A stretch of DNA of 64,000 bases, taken from CALKJU01 sp035326425. GTDB taxonomy: Bacteria; Pseudomonadota; Alphaproteobacteria; Geminicoccales; Geminicoccaceae. The DNA lies in contig DAOLFG010000005.1 in NCBI GenBank assembly GCA_035326425.1, positions 62,001-126,000 on the forward strand, in the 5' to 3' direction. Positions 45,220 through 52,447 of the stretch are shown one piece after another. A program made the position numbers and the translations under genes. The notes under the pieces are model-generated. The model searched no databases and was not told where the DNA came from. It worked only from the letters and a program-made list of their open reading frames with translations. The first letter of the stretch is position 1, and every line of letters begins with the position of its first letter.

Positions 45220-45249
45220 GCTATATGATTGAGAAGGGCAGTACCTCAA
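45220..45249 (-). promoter_or_regulatory. Candidate promoter for the GGDEF/EAL gene
   Basis: On the minus strand TTGAGG (45249-45244) and TATAGC (45225-45220) are 18 bases apart in a conspicuously AT-rich spot, about 70 bases before the gene start. The -35 overlaps the stop codon of the LpoA-like gene. A nearby 6-base inverted repeat TGCGCG-CATCA-CGCGCA (45194-45210) lies between promoter and gene. Confidence 0.35.
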
Positions 45250-46538
45250 TATGCGGAGGCGAGTCCGGGCTCGAACGCAGCGGGCGCCGGGTCGAGCAAC
45301 CGGCTGCTTCCGGCCCCGACCTCGACCACGGCGAGCCCGTGCTCGGTGATGCCGCTCGGCATCAGTCTGAAGATGCCGAGCCTGCCGGCGAAGCCCGCGG
45401 GCGCGGTCAGCGCGGTATCGTCGAACCGGCGCTCGGACCGCGCCAGCACGGCGGCGAGCGCCGTCACGTCGTAGGCCAATCCGGCCAGCGGACCGGGCTT
45501 GCGGCCGAACGTGTCCTCGAAATGGCGCGCGAAGGCCCGGAGATCGTCCGGCGCCACGGTCGCCATCCATGCCCCCTGCAGCCCGGGCTCGACGGCGATG
45601 GTCGGATCGTCCTGCCAGAGCATGGTGCCGAGCAGCCTGGTCTGGCGCGCGTCGAGGCCGTGAGCATCGAGCAGGGCGAGGATCGTCTGCAGCCGCGTGC
45701 CGGAATCGGGCAACAGCAGCGCGTCGAACGAGAGCGGCACGGCCGGCGCGGCCTCCGTCCTCTGCATCGCCAGCCGTCCGGCGGCGTCGGTGCGCGAAAC
45801 CAGCGCCCGGCGCTGCTCCTCGGTCGTGGCCTGGCGCAGCGGCGAGCCGGTCAGACGGGCGACCACCTCGGCTGCGCCGGCGCCGTCGGCCTGGTAGGTC
45901 GCCGAGGGCCCGGGCTGGATGCCCGGCGTGCCGGTCGATGCCACCCGCCAGGCCCTGAGGGCTCGGGCGCCATAGGCGTCGTCGGGTGCCAGCGCCGCGA
46001 CACGGGTGAATCCCTGGCCGTGGGCGAACCGCACGACGCGGTCGACCTGCTCCTCCGGCCGGAAGCCCATGACATAGGCACCCTTGCCGGCGGCGGCGGC
46101 ATCGTTGGAGAACGACAGCACGCGCACGTTGCGCGCCGTCGCCAGGGGCGTGACCGCCACCGTCGCACTGCTGAACAGCGGGCCGAGCAGGAGCTGGGCG
46201 CCATTGTCGAGCGCGTCGCGCGCCGCGGCGACCGCCCCCTCGGTGGTGTTGGAGGTATCGCGCGGCAGCAGCACGAGGTCGCTGTCACCGACATCGAACA
46301 GTGCCAGCTGGGCCGCATCCAGCATATCGGCGCCGACCGCCCCGGCGTCGCCGGTCAGCGGCAACAGCAATCCCACCCTGATCGGACCTTCCGGCAGCGG
46401 CGGCGGCAGCGGCTCGACCTTGGTGACGGGCGGCGGCGGTGGTTGCGGCGCTGGCGGCGGCGTGGCTTGCTGCTGCGTCGCGCATCCCCATAGCATCGCG
46501 GCGACGCTGAAGGTGGCGATGGCGAGACGAGAACGCAC
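45246..46538 (-). CDS. LpoA-like penicillin-binding protein activator, lipoprotein
   Basis: 430 residues from GTG at 46538, chosen because it gives a lipoprotein signal with lipobox MLWGC. A Pro/Gln-rich linker is followed by a periplasmic-binding-protein fold: IRVGLLLPLTGDAGAVGADMLDAAQLALFD, LLLGPLFSSATVAVTPLATARNVRVLSFSND and AYVMGFRPEEQVDRVV. This is the C-terminal half of LpoA without the TPR half, the common alphaproteobacterial form. Divergent from rsmI, which is the conserved layout of lpoA next to the 16S methyltransferase. Confidence 0.85.
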   Translation of the reverse strand: MRSRLAIATFSVAAMLWGCATQQQATPPPAPQPPPPPVTKVEPLPPPLPEGPIRVGLLLPLTGDAGAVGADMLDAAQLALFDVGDSDLVLLPRDTSNTTEGAVAAARDALDNGAQLLLGPLFSSATVAVTPLATARNVRVLSFSNDAAAAGKGAYVMGFRPEEQVDRVVRFAHGQGFTRVAALAPDDAYGARALRAWRVASTGTPGIQPGPSATYQADGAGAAEVVARLTGSPLRQATTEEQRRALVSRTDAAGRLAMQRTEAAPAVPLSFDALLLPDSGTRLQTILALLDAHGLDARQTRLLGTMLWQDDPTIAVEPGLQGAWMATVAPDDLRAFARHFEDTFGRKPGPLAGLAYDVTALAAVLARSERRFDDTALTAPAGFAGRLGIFRLMPSGITEHGLAVVEVGAGSSRLLDPAPAAFEPGLASAY

Positions 46539-46602
46539 GCGGAACCCTTTCGAGGCGGGACGTCCAGGAGACAGCGTCGCGCGCGAAGGTAACGAAGCCG
46601 CA

Positions 46603-47454
46603 ATGGTGAGTAAACCGACCGGCCGGCTGGCGGTGGTGGCCACGCCCATCGGAAACCTCGGCGACGTCAGCCCGCGCGCCGCGCAGACCCTTGCGGAGGC
46701 TGACCTCGTCGTCTGCGAGGACAGCCGGGTGACCGGGCGGCTGTTGCAGCATTTGGACCTGCACAAGCCGATGCTCGCCTATCACGACCACAACGCGGCG
46801 CAGATGCGGCCGAGGCTGCTGGCGGCCCTGGGCGAGGGCAAGCTCCTGGCTCTGGTCTCGGATGCCGGCACACCCGGTATCTCCGATCCGGGTCACAAGC
46901 TCGTGCGCGAGGCCGCCGAGGCCGGATTCGAGATCGTGGCCGTCCCCGGTCCCTCGGCGGTGGTGGCGGCGCTGTCGATCGCCGGCCTGCCGACGGACCG
47001 CTTCCTGTTCGCGGGCTTCCTGCCGAGCCGCGCTGCGGCACGGCGGGCGGCGCTCGAGGAGTTGCGCGCCGTCCCGGCGACGCTGGTGCTCTACGAGGCG
47101 CCGCAGCGTGTCGCCGAATGTCTGGCCGACGCGGCGGCGGTGCTCGGCCCACGCCCGGCAGCGCTGGCGCGCGAACTCACCAAGCGGTTCGAGGAGGTCA
47201 GGCGCGGCGATCTCGCCGGCCTCGCCGCCGAGATGGCTGCCGGCACCACACCCAAGGGCGAGATGGTCCTGGTGATCGGTCGCGCCGACACGACAGCCGT
47301 GCTCGATGACGCCGCGGTCGATGCGGCGCTGGCCGAGGCGCTGGCAACGTGCGGGCCCAGCGAGGCGGCGGCAGCCGTGGCGGCGATGGCCGGGCGGCCG
47401 CGACGCGAGGTCTACGCCCGCGCCCTGGCGCTCAAGGCCGCCGCACCGGGATGA
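46603..47454 (+). CDS. rsmI: 16S rRNA (cytidine-1402 2'-O) methyltransferase
   Basis: 283 residues from ATG at 46603. LAVVATPIGNLGDVSPRAAQTLAEADLVVCEDSRVTGRLL is the family N-terminus, with VSDAGTPGISDPGHKLV, VPGPSAVVAALSIAGLPTDRFLFAGFLPSR and VLYEAPQRVAECLADA following. It uses S-adenosylmethionine to modify C1402 of 16S rRNA. Overlaps the UPF0102 gene by 4 bases. Confidence 0.95.
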   Translation: MVSKPTGRLAVVATPIGNLGDVSPRAAQTLAEADLVVCEDSRVTGRLLQHLDLHKPMLAYHDHNAAQMRPRLLAALGEGKLLALVSDAGTPGISDPGHKLVREAAEAGFEIVAVPGPSAVVAALSIAGLPTDRFLFAGFLPSRAAARRAALEELRAVPATLVLYEAPQRVAECLADAAAVLGPRPAALARELTKRFEEVRRGDLAGLAAEMAAGTTPKGEMVLVIGRADTTAVLDDAAVDAALAEALATCGPSEAAAAVAAMAGRPRREVYARALALKAAAPG

Positions 47455-47804
47455 GCCGCCGTGACACGGACCGGACAGGCCGCGCCGCCGAGACCGCCGC
47501 CGCGTGGCTGCTGCGGCTGAAGGGCTTCCGCATCCTGGAGCGCCGGTTTGCGACGCCGGTGGGCGAGATCGACCTCGTCGCCTGCCGGGGTGACCTTCTG
47601 CTGTTCGTCGAGGTCAAGCGCCGCGGCGAGCTTGCGGCCGCCAGCGAGGCGCTGCTGCCAGGGCAGCAGCAGCGCGTGGCGCGGGCGGCCGAGATCTACT
47701 TGCAGCGCCGGCCCGCCGCGCGCTCGATGCGATGCCGCTTCGACGTCATCGCCATCGCTCCGTGGCGCTGGCCGGTCCACGTGACCGATGCTTGGCGGCT
47801 CTAG
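47451..47804 (+). CDS. YraN family (UPF0102) endonuclease-fold protein
   Basis: 117 residues. The restriction-endonuclease-like core is visible: VGEIDLVACRGDLLLFVEVKRRG, a D-(x)n-E-V-K arrangement. Its function is undefined, but it is encoded after rsmI in very many bacteria, and here the two overlap by ATGA. Confidence 0.92.
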   Translation: MSRRDTDRTGRAAETAAAWLLRLKGFRILERRFATPVGEIDLVACRGDLLLFVEVKRRGELAAASEALLPGQQQRVARAAEIYLQRRPAARSMRCRFDVIAIAPWRWPVHVTDAWRL

Positions 47805-47867
47805 CTCTTGCCATCTGCTGCGAGGATGTAGAATTGCTCTCGCGATCATGCTGCGAGAAGGCAAGAC

Positions 47868-48749
47868 ATGGACATCGCCGACCTGGCCGTCTTCGCCGCG
47901 GTGGCGGACACCGGCGGCATCACGCGGGCGGCCGAGCGGCTGGGGCGGGTCCAGTCGAACGTGACCGCGCGGATCAAGGCGCTCGAGCTGGAGCTCGGCA
48001 CGCTGCTGTTCCATCGCCACAGTCGTGGCGTCGGCCTCACCGCCGCCGGCCGGCGGCTGCTCCCCTATGCGGGCAGGATCGCCGGCCTAATGGCCGAGGC
48101 CGAGCGCGCCGTCCGCGAGGACGACGACGTCCCACGCGGTCGCCTGGTGATCGGCGCGATGGAGACGACGGCCGCGGTGCGGCTGCCGCCGCTGCTGGCG
48201 CGCTTCCGCAGCGCCTATCCCGAGGTCGAGCTGGCCGTGTCCACCGGCCCCACGGCCGAGCTGGTCGATCGGGTACTGGCCTATGAACTCGACGCCGCCC
48301 TTGTGGCCGGGCCGATCGGCCACCCGGAGATCAGCGAGGATGCAGTGTTCAACGAGGAGATGGTGCTGGTGACGGCAACGGGCCGGCCGGGCCTGGAGGC
48401 GCCGCCGCCGGCCGCCATCGTCTTCAGGGCGGGCTGCTCGTACCGGCGCCGACTGGAGGCGCTGCTGCTGTCCGCCGGATATGGCGCGGTGCGCTGGCAG
48501 GAGCTCGGGACGCTCGAGGGGATTCTCGGCTGTGTCGCGGCCGATCTCGGCGTCACCCTGCTGCCGCGGTCCGTGGCCGGCGGCCACGAGGCGGCGGGCA
48601 AGGTATGCTGCCACCCGGTGCCGGCACCCTTCGCCGCCGTCGAGACGATGCTGGCGAGCCATCGCGACGGCGTGCCGAGCGCGGTGCTGCGTGCCTTGCA
48701 CGCGACCATTTCCGCCATGCAGGCGATCGATCAGTCACAAAGAAAGTAG
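47868..48749 (+). CDS. LysR family transcriptional regulator
   Basis: 293 residues. The winged helix is at 1-60: LAVFAAVADTGGITRAAERLGRVQSNVTARIKALELELGTLLFHR. The effector domain follows (RGRLVIGAMETTAAVRLPPLLARFRSAYPEVELAVSTGP). It belongs to the group close to YtlI/GltR-like regulators. There is no obvious divergent target; the neighbours are yraN upstream and the RTX gene downstream. Target genes unknown. Confidence 0.9.
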   Translation: MDIADLAVFAAVADTGGITRAAERLGRVQSNVTARIKALELELGTLLFHRHSRGVGLTAAGRRLLPYAGRIAGLMAEAERAVREDDDVPRGRLVIGAMETTAAVRLPPLLARFRSAYPEVELAVSTGPTAELVDRVLAYELDAALVAGPIGHPEISEDAVFNEEMVLVTATGRPGLEAPPPAAIVFRAGCSYRRRLEALLLSAGYGAVRWQELGTLEGILGCVAADLGVTLLPRSVAGGHEAAGKVCCHPVPAPFAAVETMLASHRDGVPSAVLRALHATISAMQAIDQSQRK

Positions 48750-48926
48750 ATCATATTTGGAGATACCACGCATCTCGGTAAATGATGCTTCAATAAAGCC
48801 GGTTGCCTCTCCGTGCTGACACAGAAGAAACACGCTCAAAATATTCCGGGTGCCGACTGAAACATTCGGGATCGATGGTCGTTGGCGAGGCGGGCGCGGG
48901 GCTCGCTCAGCCAACGGATCGAGACA

Positions 48927-50351
48927 GTGACGATCATCCTCGGCAATGTTGCCTTCGGCACCAATGGCAACGACAGCTATCTGAGCGAGACCGGCCCGGT
49001 CAGCGACAACGGCGGCAGCCACACCGTCTACGGCCTGAACGGCCATGACGTCGTCTATGGCGGCGGCGGCAACGACACGGTCTATGGCGGCAACGGCAGC
49101 GACCAGCTGTTCGGCGATTCCGGCAACGACACCGTCTACGGCGAGAGCGGCGACGATCGGCTCGACGGCGGCTCCGGCAACAACGCGCTCTATGGCGGGG
49201 CCGGCAACGACACCTTCTGGAGCGACGGCGGCAACGACAGGTACTATGGCGGCTCCGGATTCGACACGCTGGTCTACAGCGACCTGACGGTCGGCGCCCA
49301 CATCGACGTCGCGGCGGGCACCGGTGCCACTGGCGACACGATCTTCGGCATCGAGCAGTTCATCGGCACCCAGAGCACCGACATGATGGTCGGGGACTAT
49401 GGCGCCAACTGGTTCTCCGGTGCAGGGGGTGCCGATCTGCTTCGGGGCGGCGCTGGCAACGACAGTCTCGATGGCGGCTTCGGCAACGATCTGCTCGAGG
49501 GCGGCTCGGGTGCGGACGTCCTGAACGGCGGGGTCGGCATCGACACGGCGACCTACGAGCACAGCAGCGCCGGGGTGAGCGTGGCCCTCGACAGCGGAAT
49601 CGGCACCGGCGGCGAAGCGGCCGGCGACGTGCTGTCGGGGGTCGAGAACATCATCGGCTCGGCGCATGACGACTATCTGTTCGGCAACTTCACGAAGAAT
49701 GTGCTGTATGGCGGCGCCGGCAACGACTGGATCAAGGGCGACAACGACGCCGACCGGCTCTATGGTGGCAGCGGCGTCGACACGGTCAGCTACTCGCATT
49801 CGTCGAACGGGGTCGCGGTCGATCTCGCCGCCGGCACCGCGGTCGGCGGCGCGGCCCAGGGCGACGTCATCTCGAGCTTCGAGAACGTCAACGGCTCGGC
49901 CAAAGGCGACAGCCTGAAGGGCAGCTCGGTTGCCAATGCGCTCTATGGCGGCGACGGCAATGACGGCCTCGACGGCCGGGGCAGCGACGACATGCTGTTC
50001 GGCGGCAATGGCGCCGACTACATGGTCGGCGGTACGGGTGCCGACAGTTTCGTGTACTACGCGACCGGCGAGAGCGGCCCGGGCGTCGGCTATCACGACA
50101 CCATCCAGGACTTCCAGCACGGCGTCGACGAGATCGACCTGTCCTATATCGACGCCAAGGTCCACACCGCCGGTGGCCAGGCCTTCGACCTGATCGGCCA
50201 CGCCGCCTTCAGCGCCGAAGGGCAGATCCGCTACTACGAGGACGGCGGCAAGACCGTCATCGAGGTCAACACCAGCGGCGCCGGCGGAGCCGAGATGGAG
50301 ATCGTCCTGCTCGGCAACACCGTCCTCACCGACAACGACTTCCTGTTCTGA
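48927..50351 (+). CDS. Secreted calcium-binding RTX-repeat protein
   Basis: 474 residues from GTG at 48927; a TTG at 48882 is an alternative. Glycine-rich nonapeptide repeats of the type GGxGxDxLx occur in blocks near residues 30-110, 165-205, 250-275 and 340-385 and should fold into calcium-binding beta-rolls. Between them are three spacer segments of the form DTxxYxxSxxGVxVxL (VSVALDSGIGTGG, VAVDLAAGTAVGG). The C-terminus (IQDFQHGVDEIDLSYIDA... and LTDNDFLF) is the serralysin-type end with a type I secretion signal. No enzymatic domain is seen, nor any type I exporter gene nearby. The 177-base upstream gap is AT-richer than average. Confidence 0.88.
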   Translation: MTIILGNVAFGTNGNDSYLSETGPVSDNGGSHTVYGLNGHDVVYGGGGNDTVYGGNGSDQLFGDSGNDTVYGESGDDRLDGGSGNNALYGGAGNDTFWSDGGNDRYYGGSGFDTLVYSDLTVGAHIDVAAGTGATGDTIFGIEQFIGTQSTDMMVGDYGANWFSGAGGADLLRGGAGNDSLDGGFGNDLLEGGSGADVLNGGVGIDTATYEHSSAGVSVALDSGIGTGGEAAGDVLSGVENIIGSAHDDYLFGNFTKNVLYGGAGNDWIKGDNDADRLYGGSGVDTVSYSHSSNGVAVDLAAGTAVGGAAQGDVISSFENVNGSAKGDSLKGSSVANALYGGDGNDGLDGRGSDDMLFGGNGADYMVGGTGADSFVYYATGESGPGVGYHDTIQDFQHGVDEIDLSYIDAKVHTAGGQAFDLIGHAAFSAEGQIRYYEDGGKTVIEVNTSGAGGAEMEIVLLGNTVLTDNDFLF

Positions 50352-50373
50352 ATGGCCTGGGCGCGGGTCGGGG

Positions 50374-50390
50374 GCGGCCGAGGCGGCCGC
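50374..50390. terminator. Hairpin between convergent RTX gene and prpE
   Basis: GCGGCCG-AGG-CGGCCGC is a perfect 7-base stem in the 41-base gap between two converging genes. No T-run follows on either strand. Confidence 0.4.
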
Positions 50391-50392
50391 TC

Positions 50393-52291
50393 TCAGCCGC
50401 GCGCATAGCCGAGGCCCCGGAGTGCCGCGCGCATCTCGTCCAGCACCGCCGGGTCGTCGATCGTCGCCGGGGTGCGGAAGGCGGTGCCGTCGGCGATCTT
50501 CTTCACCGTGCCGCGCAGGATCTTGCCCGACCGGGTCTTGGGCAGGCGCTTGACCACCGTCACCAGCTTGAAGGCGGCCACGGGCCCGATCTCGTCGCGG
50601 ACCTTCCTCACCAGCTCGGCGCAGATCTCGGCCTCGTCCCGCGCGACGCCCGACTTGAGCACCACGAGGCCCAGGGGCAGCTCGCCCTTCAGCTCGTCGG
50701 CGACGCCCAGCACCGCGCATTCGGCGACGTCGCGATGGCCGGCCAGCACCTCCTCCATCGCTCCGGTCGACAGCCGGTGGCCGGCGACGTTGATGACGTC
50801 GTCGGTGCGGCCCATCACGTAGACATAGCCGTCCTGGTCGCGATAGCCGGCGTCGCCGGTGACATAGTAGCCGGGGAAGGCGGCGAGATAGGCCTGCCGG
50901 AAGCGGTCGGCGGCGTTCCACAGAGTGGGCAGGCAGCCGGGCGGCAGCGGCAGCTTGACTGCGATGGCACCCATCTGCCCGCTCGGCACCTCGTGGCCCT
51001 GCTCGTCGAGGATGCGCACGTCGTAGCCCGGCATCGGCAGGGTCGGCGAGCCGGGCTTCACCGGCAGCAGCTCGATGCCCATCGGATTGCCGCAGATCGC
51101 CCAGCCGGTCTCGGTCTGCCACCAATGGTCGATGACCGGCACCCCGAGCTGCGCCTCGGCCCAGACCAGCGTGTCGGGATCGCAGCGCTCTCCGGCGAGG
51201 AACAGGGCGCGAAGGCTCGAGATGTCGTAGCGCTGCAGGAGCTTCGCTTCCGGGTCCTCCTTGCGGATGGCACGGAAGGCGGTGGGTGCCGTGAACAGCA
51301 CCGAGACCTCGTGCTGCGCGATCACCCGCCAGAAGGCGCCGGCGTCGGGCGTGCCGACCGGCTTGCCCTCGTAGACGACGGTGGTGTTGCCGTTCAGCAG
51401 GGGCCCGTAGACGATGTAGCTGTGGCCGACCACCCAGCCGACATCCGAGGCCGCCCAGTAGACCTCGCCCGGCCGCACGCCATAGAGGTTGCGCATGGTC
51501 CAGAGCAGGGCGGCGGCGTGCCCGCCATTGTCGCGCACGATGCCCTTGGGCTGGCCGGTGGTGCCCGAGGTGTAGAGGATGTAGAGCGGGTCGGTGGCTT
51601 CCACCGGCACGCAGTCGACGGGATGCGCCGCCTCGATCGCCGCCTGCCAGTCGAGGTCGCGCTCCGGCAGCATCGCAGCCTGGACCTGGGGCCGCTGCAG
51701 CACGATGCAATGGCACGGCTTGTGCGTCGCCTGCTCGATCGCGGCGTCGAGCAGCGGCTTGTAGGCGATGGCCCGGCTGCCCTCGATGCCGCAGCTCGCC
51801 GAGACGATCACGACGGGCCTGGCGTCGTCGATGCGGGTCGCCAGCTCGTGGGCGGCGAAGCCGCCGAACACCACCGAGTGGACCGCGCCGATCCGGGCGC
51901 AGGCCAGCATCGCGACCAGCGCTTCCGGCACCATCGGCATGTAGACGATCACCCGGTCGCCCTTGCGGACGCCGTGCTGCACCAGCGCACCGGCGAAGAG
52001 CGACACCAGCCGCTTCAGCTCGATGTAGCTGATCTCGCGGACATTGCCGGTGACGGGGCTGTCGTGGATGATCGCCGCCTGCTCGCCGCGGCCCGCAGCG
52101 ATGTGCCGGTCGACGGCGTTGAAGCAGGTGTTGAGCATGCCGCCCGCGAACCAGCGGGCCGCCGGCTCGGTGCCGGCGTCGAGCACCTTCGTCCAGGGGC
52201 GGTCCCAATGCAGGGCCGCCGCGGCCTCCGCCCAGAAGTCCTCGGGATCGGCCAGCGACCGCGCGTGTATCGAACCGTAGACCCCCATCAT
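50393..52291 (-). CDS. prpE: Propionyl-CoA synthetase (acetyl-CoA synthetase-like)
   Basis: 632 residues from the first of two adjacent ATGs after GGGAGGGTG; the second (52288) is equally possible. The adenylate-forming signature is LYILYTSGTTGQPKGIVRDNGGHAAALLWTMRNLYG, and the PrpE type is shown by FNAVDRHI at the substrate end and WWQTETGWAICGNPMGIE. The acetylation-regulated lysine is in RLPKTRSGKILRGTVKKIADG. It activates propionate (and less well acetate). No prpBCD genes are adjacent. Divergent from the ABC-like gene. Confidence 0.92.
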   Translation of the reverse strand: MMGVYGSIHARSLADPEDFWAEAAAALHWDRPWTKVLDAGTEPAARWFAGGMLNTCFNAVDRHIAAGRGEQAAIIHDSPVTGNVREISYIELKRLVSLFAGALVQHGVRKGDRVIVYMPMVPEALVAMLACARIGAVHSVVFGGFAAHELATRIDDARPVVIVSASCGIEGSRAIAYKPLLDAAIEQATHKPCHCIVLQRPQVQAAMLPERDLDWQAAIEAAHPVDCVPVEATDPLYILYTSGTTGQPKGIVRDNGGHAAALLWTMRNLYGVRPGEVYWAASDVGWVVGHSYIVYGPLLNGNTTVVYEGKPVGTPDAGAFWRVIAQHEVSVLFTAPTAFRAIRKEDPEAKLLQRYDISSLRALFLAGERCDPDTLVWAEAQLGVPVIDHWWQTETGWAICGNPMGIELLPVKPGSPTLPMPGYDVRILDEQGHEVPSGQMGAIAVKLPLPPGCLPTLWNAADRFRQAYLAAFPGYYVTGDAGYRDQDGYVYVMGRTDDVINVAGHRLSTGAMEEVLAGHRDVAECAVLGVADELKGELPLGLVVLKSGVARDEAEICAELVRKVRDEIGPVAAFKLVTVVKRLPKTRSGKILRGTVKKIADGTAFRTPATIDDPAVLDEMRAALRGLGYARG

Positions 52292-52447
52292 CACCCTCCC
52301 GCCGCGTTTGGCGGTGACGATAGCAGCGGTCGGGTGCCTCACAACGCGGCGCGATGACCATCCGGCGCGCAGCGGCGTTTTGCCACCACGGCCTCGCGCG
52401 ACTAAGGTCTGGCACCGCGCCCGCGCGGGTCGCGTGGAAAGGATCGG

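Noticed and set aside
49040..50050. Repeated DNA in the RTX gene as a CRISPR array or satellite
   Set aside because: The repeats are imperfect, lie in frame, and encode GGxGxDxLx nonapeptides; there are no constant direct repeats with unique spacers.
48735..52415. Minus-strand open frame of about 1200 codons across the RTX gene
   Set aside because: It is in a different frame from prpE and its RTX-region part is a Val/Ala/Asp-rich mirror of the glycine-rich repeats. No family match and no ribosome site.
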